Origin: Clostridiaceae bacterium AF10-41
GTDB taxonomy: Bacteria > Bacillota > Clostridia > Clostridiales > Clostridiaceae
NCBI GenBank assembly: GCA_027686065.1
Contig: JAQCTH010000024.1
Location: forward strand, 1 to 46,532
Length of the DNA: 46,532 nucleotides
Direction: 5' to 3'
Shown: positions 17,530 to 28,462 of the stretch, in pieces
Position numbering within the stretch: position 1 is the first letter of the stretch
Layout: the number at the start of each line of letters is the position of its first letter
The notes under the pieces: generated by a model
Told to the model about the DNA's origin: nothing
Seen by the model: only the letters and a program-made list of their open reading frames with translations
Databases searched by the model: none
Made by a program: the position numbers and the translations under genes

Positions 17530-17570
17530 ATAAACTTTCGATAATAAAATATCGGAAGTTTATTTTTTTT
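17530..17570 (+). terminator. Rho-independent terminator after thlA
   Basis: ATAAACTTTCGAT (17530-17542) pairs with ATCGGAAGTTTAT (17551-17563), with one G-T pair, followed by eight further T residues. Confidence 0.93.
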
Positions 17571-18097
17571 ATGAATTATAACGTGAAAAATAGAAAACAA
17601 TATTATATAAATGGGTAATTGAATGATTTTATTTATAATAATAACTAAAGCTGGTAAAAATAACATCATTAAGATATATTTATTAACAAAAATTTTAAAA
17701 AAACAAATAAAAATGAATAAATAAATAAATGGTTATTCATTTTTTATAAATATAAGTATCATTTATATTTATAAAAAAAATTTTTTTTAGTGCTATAAAA
17801 GGTGTTAAAATACAATTGTTGGGAAAAATATATATAAAACTTAATATGAAAATGATATCATAAATAGAAAATCGCAAATTCAATAATTAAAATATTCTGA
17901 AAAATGAATAATATTCTTTTGTTTTAGCTATATGTTAAGAAAATGTAAACAAAAGTGAATCGAAGTAAGTAAAATCAATATAAACTCTCATAACAACTAA
18001 ATATAGCCGTTAGAAGTGTTATATCAACTAAAATCACATTTTCATTAATGTTTTCAGAGTACTATAATAACAAGAGTTAGTTCGAGGTGGAGATAAG
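17571..18097. other. Long AT-rich intergenic region before the ATP synthase operon
   Basis: About 530 bases without a supported gene. It holds two adjacent stem-loops (17709-17777) and then about 280 bases of very AT-rich DNA. A TATAAT (18063-18068) lies close to atpI with a poor -35 match (TTCATT, 18041-18046), and this is the best promoter candidate for the operon. Such a spacer before a highly expressed operon may also hold UP elements. Confidence 0.5.
17709..17777. repeat. Two adjacent perfect hairpins between thlA and the atp operon
   Basis: The first stem pairs AAAAATGAATAA (17709-17720) with TTATTCATTTTT (17733-17744). The second pairs 17741-17755 with 17763-17777 (15 perfect base pairs around a seven-base loop). 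The arms overlap slightly, so the two folds compete at the edge. Both look like bidirectional terminators, although thlA already has one. Confidence 0.6.
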
Positions 18098-18460
18098 ATG
18101 AGTAGAGAAATGAATAAGATGGTATCAAAATTAATTAAATATGATTTAATGGTTGTATTCATTTTTGCACTTATATTATCTATTCTGATTGATTTGAAAG
18201 TGGCCTTAATTTTTGCATTGGGTGTAATGATAGCATTATTAAACACTATAGCTAGTGGATTAATTTTAGAGTACTCATTAAAAAATGATAAAAAAACAAT
18301 ATTAATTCTTAGCTATATAATAAGAATACTAATCATCATTATTATAGCATTGCCATTTTTGAATAATTTAATACAACTTATAACATATCTTATAGGCTAT
18401 ATATTACATTTTGTTGTAATAATATTTTATTGGATAAAGACGGGGAAAGGAAGTGATTAG
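18098..18460 (+). CDS. atpI: ATP synthase subunit I-like membrane protein
   Basis: A 120-residue protein with four predicted membrane helices, in the position of atpI. AtpI proteins help assemble the c-ring and may aid magnesium uptake; they are not part of the final enzyme and are poorly conserved. Identification rests on size, hydrophobic profile and place in the operon rather than on a strong motif. GAGGTGGAG is the ribosome binding site. The stop TAG directly abuts the GTG start of atpB. Confidence 0.8.
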   Translation: MSREMNKMVSKLIKYDLMVVFIFALILSILIDLKVALIFALGVMIALLNTIASGLILEYSLKNDKKTILILSYIIRILIIIIIALPFLNNLIQLITYLIGYILHFVVIIFYWIKTGKGSD

Positions 18461-19159
18461 GTGGAACCACTAAAACCAATATGGTCTTATGTTATTGGAC
18501 CTATTAAGATTGATTTAGCTCCAGAGGTGGTAATTCAATGGATAACTATTGGAATAATAGCTATTGTATCTATGTGGGCAACAAGAAATATGAAACTTAG
18601 ACCTAGTAAAAAACAAACTGTAGTAGAATATATATATACTATGTTAAAAAATGTAGTTACTGCCAATATGGGAGAAGAATTTTTAGAACTCCTTCCTTTT
18701 ATAGGGAGTTTAGCAGTATTCTTATTGTTTATGAACTTTGCTGGATTAGTAGGACTACCTGTACCTACAAAAAACTTTAGTGTGACAATAGGATTAGCCC
18801 TGATTACATTTTATATGGTACAATTTTATACAATACGTAAGTGTGGATTTAAGAGCTATTTTAAAGGGTATACATTCCCTATTGCTATAATTACACCAAT
18901 AAATATATTAGAAAGAATAATGCTACCAATATCATTATCACTAAGATTATTTGGTAATATTCTTGCAGCTACATTCTTGGTAGAATTATGTTATGAGGCA
19001 TTACACCATATAGGATTTATAGCTCAAATAGGAATACCAATACCATTACATGCGTACTTTGATATTTTTGATGGTGGTATTCAAACAGTTATATTTGTAA
19101 TGTTAACTATGATTAATATTAAAATGATTGCAGAGCATTCAGAACACTCAGAACACTAA
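18461..19159 (+). CDS. atpB: ATP synthase subunit a
   Basis: Fo stator subunit that forms the two half-channels for ions. The 232-residue, strongly hydrophobic protein has the essential arginine R162 in LSLRLFGNI. It starts with GTG immediately after the atpI stop, with GGAAAGGAAG upstream, so translation is likely coupled. The C-terminus SEHSEHSEH is an odd short repeat and may be the result of a triplication. Confidence 0.95.
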   Translation: MEPLKPIWSYVIGPIKIDLAPEVVIQWITIGIIAIVSMWATRNMKLRPSKKQTVVEYIYTMLKNVVTANMGEEFLELLPFIGSLAVFLLFMNFAGLVGLPVPTKNFSVTIGLALITFYMVQFYTIRKCGFKSYFKGYTFPIAIITPINILERIMLPISLSLRLFGNILAATFLVELCYEALHHIGFIAQIGIPIPLHAYFDIFDGGIQTVIFVMLTMINIKMIAEHSEHSEH

Positions 19160-19328
19160 TTTTGTTTAAGTATTTATATATATGTTTCAATTAATAATCT
19201 ACACCGTTACGATTTTATAAACTTAAAGATTAATAAACTTATTTAAGTGTGGATATTTATTACAACTTATATATTAATTTTTAATTATATAATATTATAT
19301 TGTTTTATTTTAAAGGAGGATTTTTATT
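19160..19328 (+). other. Unusually long atpB-atpE spacer with weak secondary structure
   Basis: The gap of 169 bases is by far the longest inside this operon. AATCTACAC (about 19195-19204) can pair with GTGTGGAT (about 19247-19254), and inside it CTTAAA can pair with TTTAAG. An AAAGGAGGA site follows. Because c-subunit is needed in about tenfold excess, spacers here often boost translation or mark processing sites; that role is inferred. Confidence 0.45.
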
Positions 19329-19559
19329 ATGGACACAACATCAATGAGAGCAATAGCAGCTGCTATAGCAGTATTAGTAGGTATAGGAGCAGCAATAGGA
19401 ATAGGAAATGCAACAGCTAAAGCTGTAGAAGGAATATCAAGACAACCAGAAGCAAGTGGTAAGATTACTACTGCATTAATGCTTGGAGCTGCTTTCGCAG
19501 AAGCAACTGCTATTTATGGATTATTAGTATCAATTCTTTTAATATTTGTTTTAAAATAG
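19329..19559 (+). CDS. atpE: ATP synthase subunit c
   Basis: The 76-residue two-helix proteolipid forms the rotor ring. The polar loop SRQPEA and the ion-binding glutamate E58 in [11 protein letters not shown] are clear. Compared with the sodium-binding Ilyobacter ring, the helix-1 glutamine is replaced by a hydrophobic residue and the serine after the glutamate is alanine, although the following threonine and tyrosine are kept. This favours protons as the coupling ion. A very strong AAAGGAGGA site suits its high copy number. Confidence 0.96.
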   Translation: MDTTSMRAIAAAIAVLVGIGAAIGIGNATAKAVEGISRQPEASGKITTALMLGAAFAEATAIYGLLVSILLIFVLK

Positions 19560-19592
19560 TGTCTTAGGGCTCCAGAAGGGAGGCAGTAATAT

Positions 19593-20081
19593 ATGTTAAT
19601 GGAAATAAACCCTAGTACCCTTATAGCTACTATTATTAACTTTATTATTCTTTTTGTGGTTTTAAAATATAAGTTTTTTGATAAAGTTAAGGCTATTATT
19701 GATGAACGGGAAAATCTTATCAATGAACAACTAGATAATGCTGAAGAAGAAGCTGAAAAATCTAGAATTCTAGCAATAGAAAATGAAAGAATATTAAAAA
19801 ATGCTAGAGAAGAAGGGAAATTAATTACAGAAAGACATAAGCAAAAGGCTGAAAAAATTTATGATGAAATAGTGGAAGAAGCAAATCAAGAAGCTAAAAT
19901 CATTTTAGAAAGAGCTAAAGTTGAAATAAATAGAGAAAAAGAAAAAGTAGAATATCAATTAAAAAAAGAAGCTATAGATTTAGCTATCGAACTTTCTAAA
20001 AAAGTTATAGAAAAGAATATAGATGAAGAAAAGAATAGAGAGCTAATTGGAGAATTTATAACTAAGGTAGGTAATTCATAA
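19593..20081 (+). CDS. atpF: ATP synthase subunit b
   Basis: The peripheral stalk subunit: one N-terminal membrane helix (residues 8-26) followed by a long charged coiled coil rich in E, K and A. At 162 residues it has normal length. The ATG at 19593 is preferred because GGGAGG lies at good distance. Its TAA overlaps the ATG of atpH by one base (TAATG), indicating coupled translation. Confidence 0.95.
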   Translation: MLMEINPSTLIATIINFIILFVVLKYKFFDKVKAIIDERENLINEQLDNAEEEAEKSRILAIENERILKNAREEGKLITERHKQKAEKIYDEIVEEANQEAKIILERAKVEINREKEKVEYQLKKEAIDLAIELSKKVIEKNIDEEKNRELIGEFITKVGNS

Positions 20082-20620
20082 TGTATGAATATTTAGACCG
20101 TAGATATGCTCTAGCTCTATATGAAGTAGCAGAACAAAAAGGGAAAGTTCAAGAGTATCTACAAGACTTACGAGAAATATGTAGCCTTATAGATACAAAT
20201 AAGGAATTCTACGAAGTAATTAAGCACCCTCAAATTAGTACTAAAAAGAAAAAGAGAACCTTTATAAATATTTTTAAAGGGCATATAGATGAGGAATTAT
20301 TATCATTTTTATTAATTCTTATAGAAAAAGATAGAATACTTTATTTAAAAGAAAAACTTAGAGAAATGGAAAAAATTGATTTAGAGAGAAAAAACACTCT
20401 AAATGGTATAGTAAAAACTACAGTTCCTTTAAATGAAGAAGAATTTAATAATTTAATAGCTACATTAGAAAAAAAATATAATAAGCATATTATATTAGAG
20501 CAAGTTATTGATGAAAGTATTCTTGGTGGAATATATGTAAGAATTAATAATGATGTTATAGATGGAACTGTTAAATCTAAATTAGAGGAACTAAAGGAAT
20601 TAATGCTTAGAACGGAATAG
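20081..20620 (+). CDS. atpH: ATP synthase subunit delta
   Basis: It links the peripheral stalk to the top of F1. The 179-residue protein has the delta N-terminal pattern [20 protein letters not shown] and the conserved C-terminal [21 protein letters not shown]. The start overlaps the atpF stop by one base. Order and length are standard. Confidence 0.95.
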   Translation: MYEYLDRRYALALYEVAEQKGKVQEYLQDLREICSLIDTNKEFYEVIKHPQISTKKKKRTFINIFKGHIDEELLSFLLILIEKDRILYLKEKLREMEKIDLERKNTLNGIVKTTVPLNEEEFNNLIATLEKKYNKHIILEQVIDESILGGIYVRINNDVIDGTVKSKLEELKELMLRTE

Positions 20621-20630
20621 AGGTGAAGGT

Positions 20631-22145
20631 ATGAATATTAAGCCTGAAGAAATAACTTCCATAATTAAAAAGGAAATTGAGAGATACGAAAAAGAAATAA
20701 AAACTGTAGACTCAGGAACTATAATACAAATTGGTGATGGTATAGCAAGAGTTTATGGATTAGATGATTGTATGGAAGGTGAATTATTAGAATTCCCTAA
20801 CAATATTTATGGTATGGCTTTAAATTTAGAGCAAGATAATGTAGGTTGCGTTCTTTTAGGATCAGAAGAGGGAATTAGAGAAGGTGACATAGTTAAAAGA
20901 ACAAATAAAATTGTTGAAGTACCAGTAGGGGAAGCGTTATTAGGAAGAGTAGTTAACTCACTTGGAGCTCCAATAGATGGTAAAGGACCAATAAATAATT
21001 CAGGTTATAGATCTATAGAAGTTCCAGCTCCTAGTATTATAGATAGAAGCTCTGTTAAGGAACCTTTGCAAACTGGAATAAAAGCAATAGACTCTATGAT
21101 TCCAATTGGAAAAGGACAAAGAGAACTTATAATTGGAGATAGACAAACAGGTAAAACTGCTATAGCTCTAGATACAATGATAAATCAAAAAGGTAAAGAT
21201 GTAATTTGTATATATGTTGCTATTGGACAAAAACAATCAACAGTTGCAAATATAGTTAATACCTTAGAAGAATTTGGAGCCTTGGATTATTCAATAGTTG
21301 TAAGTGGTACAGCATCAGAATCAGCACCATTACAATATTTAGCTCCTTATGCAGGATGTAGCATGGGTGAGTACTTTATGAATCAAGGAAGAGATGTTCT
21401 TATAATATACGATGATCTTTCCAAACATGCAGTAGCTTATAGAACTATGTCATTACTACTTAGAAGACCACCAGGTAGAGAAGCTTACCCAGGAGATGTT
21501 TTCTATATTCACTCAAGACTTTTAGAAAGAGCTGCAAAGTTATCTAAGGAAAATGGAGGAGGATCATTAACAGCTCTTCCAATAATAGAAACACTTGCTG
21601 GAGATGTAACTGCATATATACCAACTAATGTTATATCAATAACAGATGGTCAAATATTCTTGGAATCTGATTTGTTCCACTCTGGACAAAGACCAGCAGT
21701 TAATGCGGGTATATCAGTATCAAGAGTCGGTGGAAATGCTCAAATTAAGGCAATGAAACAAGTTTCAGGAACACTAAGACTTGAATTAGCCCAATATAGA
21801 GAACTTGAGTCTTTTGCTCAATTTGGTTCGGATTTAGATAAGGATTCTAAAAAGAGACTTGAAAAAGGTAAGAGACTAGTAGAAGTATTAAAGCAAGATC
21901 AATACTCACCTATGGCAGTAGAAGAACAAATCGTAATTTTATATGCAATATTAAAAGATTTCTTATCAGATATAAAAGTTAGTGATGTTAGAAAGTTTGA
22001 GAGAGAACTTTTAGAATATATGGATACTCACCATAGAGATTTAATAAAGCAAATAGTAGATGTAAAATCATTAACAGATGAAATAAAAATGGAATTAGAG
22101 AACTCAATAGTAGAGTTTAAGAAATTATTCTTACAAGATGCATAG
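20631..22145 (+). CDS. atpA: ATP synthase subunit alpha
   Basis: Non-catalytic nucleotide-binding F1 subunit, 504 residues. Walker [10 protein letters not shown], the [15 protein letters not shown] segment and the arginine-finger region [10 protein letters not shown] are present. AGAGGTGAAGG is the ribosome binding site, ten bases after atpH. The stop codon lies inside a small hairpin (22140-22160). Confidence 0.97.
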   Translation: MNIKPEEITSIIKKEIERYEKEIKTVDSGTIIQIGDGIARVYGLDDCMEGELLEFPNNIYGMALNLEQDNVGCVLLGSEEGIREGDIVKRTNKIVEVPVGEALLGRVVNSLGAPIDGKGPINNSGYRSIEVPAPSIIDRSSVKEPLQTGIKAIDSMIPIGKGQRELIIGDRQTGKTAIALDTMINQKGKDVICIYVAIGQKQSTVANIVNTLEEFGALDYSIVVSGTASESAPLQYLAPYAGCSMGEYFMNQGRDVLIIYDDLSKHAVAYRTMSLLLRRPPGREAYPGDVFYIHSRLLERAAKLSKENGGGSLTALPIIETLAGDVTAYIPTNVISITDGQIFLESDLFHSGQRPAVNAGISVSRVGGNAQIKAMKQVSGTLRLELAQYRELESFAQFGSDLDKDSKKRLEKGKRLVEVLKQDQYSPMAVEEQIVILYAILKDFLSDIKVSDVRKFERELLEYMDTHHRDLIKQIVDVKSLTDEIKMELENSIVEFKKLFLQDA

Positions 22146-22160
22146 CTTAAATAGCTATGC
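22140..22160 (+). other. Intercistronic hairpin spanning the atpA stop codon
   Basis: GCATAGCT (22140-22147) pairs perfectly with AGCTATGC (22153-22160) around a five-base loop. The atpA stop TAG is in the left arm. No T-run follows, so this is not a terminator; it may mark RNA processing or influence coupling to atpG. Confidence 0.55.
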
Positions 22161-22181
22161 ACTTCTTTAGGAGGTGGAAAT

Positions 22182-23033
22182 TTGGGATCAGCAGGACTTA
22201 TAGAAATAAAGAGAAGAATAAAGTCGGTTGAAAGTACAAGAAAGATAACAAAAGCTATGAATCTTGTAGCCACTTCTAAACTTAGAAAAGCAAGGAAAGA
22301 GCTTAATGATAATGAAGAATACTATAAATTATGTGAAGAGATATTATATAATCTAATGTCAGCATTACCAGAAGAATACGAAAGTTCTTTCTTTAATGAA
22401 GCTTCTAAAGATTTAGATAAACTATATATTGTTATAGCTTCTGATACAGGTCTTTGTGGAGGCTTTAATGGGAATATAGCTAATACTATGAATGAAATGA
22501 TTAAGGATAAAGAATCAGCTAGAATAGTTGTTGCAGGAAGCAAAGGGATTTCTTATATGAGAAAATATGCCTTTGATACAGTTAGAGAATATGTAGAAAT
22601 TCCTGATATACCTACAATAAAAGAAGTTAGGTCTATATATGAAGATGCTTTATATATGTTTAAAACTGGAGAGATAGGTGAAGTTAATATAGTCTTTACA
22701 GAATTTAAGTCTGCTATAAAGCAAGAAGTTAAAATAGAAAAGCTATTCCCAATAGAAATGAAAAATATAAAGTCAGAACAATTATTAATTGAACCTAGTT
22801 TAGAAGAGGTTTTGAATTCAAGTTTAGATGTATATTTTAAGAGTAAATTAAGAAGAGCTATGTTGCATTCAAAAGTTAGTGAACAAAACGCTAGAATGAC
22901 TGCTATGGATGGAGCAACACAAAATGCTAATGATATATTACAATCTTTAAACCTTAAGTATAATAGAATAAGACAAGGAATGATAACACAAGAGATATCA
23001 GAGATTGTAGGAGGAGCAGAAGCTCAAAAATAG
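22182..23033 (+). CDS. atpG: ATP synthase subunit gamma
   Basis: The central rotor shaft, 283 residues. The N-terminus IEIKRRIKSVESTRKITKAMNLVATSKL and the C-terminal MTAMDGATQNANDI with LKYNRIRQGMITQEI are the two conserved coiled-coil ends. It starts with TTG after AGGAGGTGG. Confidence 0.96.
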   Translation: MGSAGLIEIKRRIKSVESTRKITKAMNLVATSKLRKARKELNDNEEYYKLCEEILYNLMSALPEEYESSFFNEASKDLDKLYIVIASDTGLCGGFNGNIANTMNEMIKDKESARIVVAGSKGISYMRKYAFDTVREYVEIPDIPTIKEVRSIYEDALYMFKTGEIGEVNIVFTEFKSAIKQEVKIEKLFPIEMKNIKSEQLLIEPSLEEVLNSSLDVYFKSKLRRAMLHSKVSEQNARMTAMDGATQNANDILQSLNLKYNRIRQGMITQEISEIVGGAEAQK

Positions 23034-23036
23034 TAA

Positions 23037-24440
<1,404 letters not shown>

Positions 24441-24451
24441 GGGATGAATTT

Positions 24452-24856
24452 ATGAGTAAAACTTTCAAAGTAATTATAATTGCCCCTGGAAAAGCTCCAA
24501 TAAAGATTGAAGCTGAGAGGCTCACTACATTAACTAAGGATGGGCAAATTGAATTTAAAGCAAATCATGCACCTATAATAGTAAGTACTATTCCAACTTC
24601 AACTCTTATAGTAAATGGCGATAAAAACGAAGAAGTGTTTACATCATCAGGAATAATTTATATAAAAGAAAATGAATTAAAGTTTTGCTGTGATGCTGTG
24701 GAAAGACCTACAGATATAGATTTAGAAAGAGCCGAAAAATCAAAAGATAGAGCTGAAAAGAGATTGAAAGAAAATAAAAATATAGATGTAGAGAGAGCAA
24801 AAAGAGCATTGGCAAGAGCTAATGCAAGAATTAATATTATAAGTATTAATAATTAA
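24452..24856 (+). CDS. atpC: ATP synthase subunit epsilon
   Basis: The 134-residue subunit with an N-terminal beta-sandwich (GQIEFKANHAPIIVST) and a C-terminal helical hairpin rich in A, R and E, which in bacteria inhibits ATP hydrolysis. Last gene of the operon, 11 bases after atpD, closed by a very strong terminator. Confidence 0.95.
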   Translation: MSKTFKVIIIAPGKAPIKIEAERLTTLTKDGQIEFKANHAPIIVSTIPTSTLIVNGDKNEEVFTSSGIIYIKENELKFCCDAVERPTDIDLERAEKSKDRAEKRLKENKNIDVERAKRALARANARINIISINN

Positions 24857-24860
24857 ATTT

Positions 24861-24926
24861 ATAAAAAGATAGAGGAATAAAAGAGATATAAATTCTTTTA
24901 TTCCTCTATCTTTTTATATTTTTTTG
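24861..24926 (+). terminator. Strong rho-independent terminator of the atp operon
   Basis: A perfect 24-bp stem (24861-24884 with 24894-24917), a nine-base loop and a following T-run. One of the longest perfect stems in the window, fitting the end of a highly expressed operon. Confidence 0.96.
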
Positions 24927-25276
24927 AATATTTTTATAGTGCACAGTGTATAATTATCAATTTTTTGCATAAGGTAACGGATATTGGGTAACAAGCAACA
25001 GGTAATTACTAAAGTGAAAAGTTAAAAGTGAATAGAAAAAAGTTATTGGAAATATTTCTGGTAATTTTAGGGTAAAGGGTACTTTTTACATATAGTTGAA
25101 GTTTAAATTGGTAAAATATTATTAATTATTAGTTGTGAATTATTAATTGGCAATTGACTAAATACTGACAATTAATCACAAATTTCAACTTAATTTATAT
25201 ATTATAATATAGCTATTAATTTTGAATAAAAAAAAATAAACTGGACAATAATTTAATTGAAAGGTAGGGGGATATT
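24927..25276. repeat. Intergenic region with degenerate GGTAACA / GTGAAA repeat element
   Basis: About 350 bases without a gene. AAGGTAACGG, GGGTAACAAG and CAACAGGTAATT (about 24971-25007) are variants of the heptamer at 6417, followed by AAGTGAAAAGTTAAAAGTGAA, then AGTTGTGAATTATTAATTGGCAATTGAC. This looks like a decayed copy of the palindromic family. A TATAAT at 25203-25208 without a good -35 may serve ywmB. Confidence 0.45.
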
Positions 25277-25924
25277 ATGAAGAAATTTATGAAAGTGATA
25301 TCTACTATAATCGTATCTTTAATAATTATTGGTGCAGTTCCAACTAAATCTGAGTTACCCTCAGATAATTTTGATTTTATAGAAAATAAAATTAAAGAAA
25401 GTAGTGAATTTATTCAAAATGGTATTAAGGTAGAATATAGTGTAAATCAACCAATTAGTAAAGAAGTTTCTAGAATTAAAAAATACTTCAATTTAAATTT
25501 TCACAAAAATGTACAAACTGATGGAAATACTATCATTTATGATGATTTAACAAGACAAATAAAAGCATTAGTATGGAGTGATAATGGAGACACAAAAGTT
25601 CAGATAACCTATATAAATAATGAGAAAAATGCTAATACTTTTCATTTAAAGAAGGAATTAAATCAAATACAAAATATTGCAGCAAAAAATATAAAATATT
25701 TTAATTTTATAAAGGTAAAAATAATAGAAGAGCGAAAGCAGAATCTTTTAGAAATACTAAAGAACAATATAGATAAAGATACTTTAGAAATAATTGATAT
25801 TCATAATGGATCAGTAGGAAAAGCAAATTTATATGATGGCAATAAAGTTAATATAGGATTTGTTAGATACGATACAGGAGAATATTTAGTTATTGGAACA
25901 CCAGTGATATTCATAACATACTAA
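25277..25924 (+). CDS. YwmB-like exported protein
   Basis: A 215-residue protein with a signal sequence or N-terminal anchor (KKFMKVISTIIVSLIIIGAV). It is assigned to the YwmB family mainly from position: in Bacillus and Clostridium ywmB lies between the ATP synthase operon and murA, exactly as here. The fold of the family resembles a TATA-box-binding-protein-like two-lobed beta structure outside the membrane; function is unknown. GGTAGGGGG is upstream of the ATG and murA follows after 21 bases, so they form an operon. Confidence 0.75.
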   Translation: MKKFMKVISTIIVSLIIIGAVPTKSELPSDNFDFIENKIKESSEFIQNGIKVEYSVNQPISKEVSRIKKYFNLNFHKNVQTDGNTIIYDDLTRQIKALVWSDNGDTKVQITYINNEKNANTFHLKKELNQIQNIAAKNIKYFNFIKVKIIEERKQNLLEILKNNIDKDTLEIIDIHNGSVGKANLYDGNKVNIGFVRYDTGEYLVIGTPVIFITY

Positions 25925-25945
25925 CAATTCATTATGGAGGATAAT

Positions 25946-27205
25946 ATGGAAAAAATTATAGTTGAAGGCGGTAATAAACTAAATGGTGAAGTGAATATTA
26001 GTTTAGCTAAAAATTCTGTTTTACCAATAATAGTTGCAAGTATTTTAAGTCCAAATGATATTATTATTAATAATGCACCTATATTAGAAGACGTAGTAGT
26101 TTTAAGTGACTTATTAACGGGAATGGACTGTGAAATTAAAAATGATTCAAATGGAAATCTTAAAATAAACACATCAAATATAAAAGAAAGTAATATGAAT
26201 AGCGAATTAATAAGAAAAATGAGAGCATCCTTTCTTATTATGGGACCTATGTTATCAAGGTTTGGCAAATGTAAGATATCTATGCCAGGCGGATGTAATA
26301 TAGGAAGTAGACCAATTGATTTGCATTTAAAAGGCTTTAAACTTTTAGGGGCAGAAATTGAAATAGGACATGGTTTTGTAGAAGCTAAAGCTAAAAAATT
26401 GAAGGGAAATAGAATTTACTTAGATTTTCCATCAGTAGGAGCAACAGAAAATTTATTGATGGCATCTGTTTTAGCAGAAGGAACAACTATTATTGAGAAT
26501 GCTGCTGAAGAACCTGAAATATGGGATTTAGCCAACTTTTTAAATTCTATGGGAGCTAAGGTTACTGGAGCGGGAGTAGGTAAAATTACAATAGAAGGAG
26601 TAGATTCTTTAAAAGGAATAAGCTACACGCCAATATACGATAGAGTTGAAGCAGGAACCTTCATGGTTGCAGCAGCAATTACAAATAGTAAAATAACAAT
26701 AAATGGAGCTAATGAAGAACAGTTAAGACCAACTGTAGAAAAATTGAAGGAATGCGGAGTAAAATTTGAAAATATAAGAGAAAATGTTATGGTTGTTGAT
26801 GGAACTGGTGCAAAAAATTCAGTTGACATAAAAACATTACCTTATCCAGGTTTTCCAACAGATATGCAAGCTCAAATGATGACATTATTATCTGTAACCA
26901 AAGGATCTAGTATAATAACAGAAACTGTTTTTGAAAATAGATTTATGCATGTTGCAGAATTAGTGAGAATGGGTGCAAATATTAAAATTGATGGAAGAAC
27001 TGCTATAATAGAAGGTGTAGAATCATTAACAGGATGTGAAGTTAAAGCTACAGATTTAAGAGCTGGTGCAGCAATGATATTAGCGGGATTAGTAGCTCAA
27101 GGAAGAACAGAAATAAGTGATTTGTATCATATAGATAGAGGATATGTAGATATAGAAGAGAAATTTAGAGGTTTGGGAGCTAATATATATAGGGTTGATA
27201 AATAA
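25946..27205 (+). CDS. murA: UDP-N-acetylglucosamine 1-carboxyvinyltransferase
   Basis: First committed step of peptidoglycan synthesis: transfer of enolpyruvate from PEP to UDP-GlcNAc. The 419-residue enzyme has the fosfomycin-sensitive cysteine C117 in MPGGCNIGSRP, the conserved lysine near the N-terminus (LAKNSVLP, in place of the usual GAKNAALP), and PGFPTDMQAQ. Start ATG 25946 follows GGAGG directly; an in-frame ATG at 25934 overlaps that site. It is co-transcribed with the YwmB-like gene and closed by a perfect terminator. Confidence 0.97.
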   Translation: MEKIIVEGGNKLNGEVNISLAKNSVLPIIVASILSPNDIIINNAPILEDVVVLSDLLTGMDCEIKNDSNGNLKINTSNIKESNMNSELIRKMRASFLIMGPMLSRFGKCKISMPGGCNIGSRPIDLHLKGFKLLGAEIEIGHGFVEAKAKKLKGNRIYLDFPSVGATENLLMASVLAEGTTIIENAAEEPEIWDLANFLNSMGAKVTGAGVGKITIEGVDSLKGISYTPIYDRVEAGTFMVAAAITNSKITINGANEEQLRPTVEKLKECGVKFENIRENVMVVDGTGAKNSVDIKTLPYPGFPTDMQAQMMTLLSVTKGSSIITETVFENRFMHVAELVRMGANIKIDGRTAIIEGVESLTGCEVKATDLRAGAAMILAGLVAQGRTEISDLYHIDRGYVDIEEKFRGLGANIYRVDK

Positions 27206-27240
27206 TAAGTATGTTTAAATAGATATAGCTATATTCGCCT

Positions 27241-27284
27241 AATTAAAGAACTTAGAATAAATTCTAAGTTCTTTAATTTTATTT
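27241..27284 (+). terminator. Rho-independent terminator after murA
   Basis: A 17-bp perfect stem (27241-27257 with 27262-27278), a four-base loop, and a T-rich tail. Confidence 0.95.
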
Positions 27285-27311
27285 TGCTTAACATAAAAAA
27301 TAAAAAATAAA

Positions 27312-27339
27312 GTATATTTGATAAATTTAAACATATATT
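27312..27339 (+). promoter_or_regulatory. Candidate sigma-E promoter of spoIID
   Basis: GTATATT (27312-27318), 13 bases, CATATATT (27332-27339). This is close to the mother-cell sigma-E pattern (ATATT then CATA-N3-T, usual spacing about 14). spoIID is a sigma-E gene in Bacillus and Clostridium. The spacing is one base short, so confidence is moderate. Confidence 0.55.
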
Positions 27340-27371
27340 AAATTGTACTTAATTTAAAAGGGGGAATACGA

Positions 27372-28415
27372 TTGAAAAATACTTTGAAATCGCTTGAAGG
27401 ATTATTATCGCTTATAGTCTTCAGCCTATTAATTTTAATATCAATGATAGTAATTCCTATGTTAGTAATTAAATCATCTCCGGTAAGTGCTCATGAAGAA
27501 AATGGGTTAGATATATCTGAAGAGAATAATAAGGAAGAGGTAAGTTATGTTAGATTAAGTGGTGATGAAACTATAAAGGTACACATTACAAGTACAGATA
27601 AGATTATAGAAATTCCTTTAGAAGAATATGTGAAAAGTGTTGTTTCAGGAGAAATGCCAGTTAGTTTTGAAGCGGAGGCTCTAAAATCTCAAGCTGTAGC
27701 AGCAAGAACATATGTAGCAGCAAAAAAAAATAGGCCTTGTAATGAAGCTAATGGAGCAGATGTGTGTGATACGACTCATTGTCAGGTATATATAAGCAAA
27801 GAAAGTAGAATGGAAAAATGGGGAGATAATGCTGATGAATATTGGAAAAGGATATCAGAAGCTGTTGATGCAACAAAAGGTATGGTTCTAACATATGATA
27901 ATGAATTAATTGAATATCCGCAATTTTTCTCAACTAGTTCAGGCATGACAGAAAATTCAGTAGATGTATTTTCAAGTGCTGTTCCTTATTTAGTATCAAC
28001 TGAAAGTAAAGGGGAAGAAATAGCACCAAAATATGAAAGTGAGTCTAAATTTAACATAGGTGAATTCATAAGTAAGGTAAATGAAAAATATCCAAATGCA
28101 AATTTAAATGAAAAAACTATAAAAGAAAATATAGAAATCTTAAGTAGAAGTGAAGCTGGAGGAGTAAAAGAAATTAAACTTGGAGAAACTAAAGTTAAGG
28201 GATTAGATTTTAGATTAACACTTGGATTAAATTCTACTAATTTTAAATTTAGTATAAATGGAAATGAAATAGTATTTAACTGTAAGGGGTATGGTCATGG
28301 TGTTGGAATGAGTCAATGGGGAGCAAATGTTATGGCTAAAGATGGTAAAAAATATGATGAAATATTAAAACATTATTATACAGGAACTAAGCTAAAAGAA
28401 ATAAAATTTAATTAG
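27372..28415 (+). CDS. spoIID: Stage II sporulation protein D (lytic transglycosylase)
   Basis: SpoIID cuts glycan strands during engulfment together with SpoIIP and SpoIIM. The 347-residue protein has one N-terminal membrane helix (about residues 12-33), then the SpoIID/LytB domain: VSGEMPVSFEAEALKSQAVA with the presumed catalytic glutamate, the cysteine-containing CDTTHCQVY, FFSTSSGMTENS and the closing GYGHGVGMSQWGA. It starts with TTG after GGGGGAAT. It is one of four consecutive spore-development genes. Confidence 0.96.
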   Translation: MKNTLKSLEGLLSLIVFSLLILISMIVIPMLVIKSSPVSAHEENGLDISEENNKEEVSYVRLSGDETIKVHITSTDKIIEIPLEEYVKSVVSGEMPVSFEAEALKSQAVAARTYVAAKKNRPCNEANGADVCDTTHCQVYISKESRMEKWGDNADEYWKRISEAVDATKGMVLTYDNELIEYPQFFSTSSGMTENSVDVFSSAVPYLVSTESKGEEIAPKYESESKFNIGEFISKVNEKYPNANLNEKTIKENIEILSRSEAGGVKEIKLGETKVKGLDFRLTLGLNSTNFKFSINGNEIVFNCKGYGHGVGMSQWGANVMAKDGKKYDEILKHYYTGTKLKEIKFN

Positions 28416-28462
28416 GCATATGTAAATTATTGTATTATTACAAAATTTAGATTTTATTGAAA

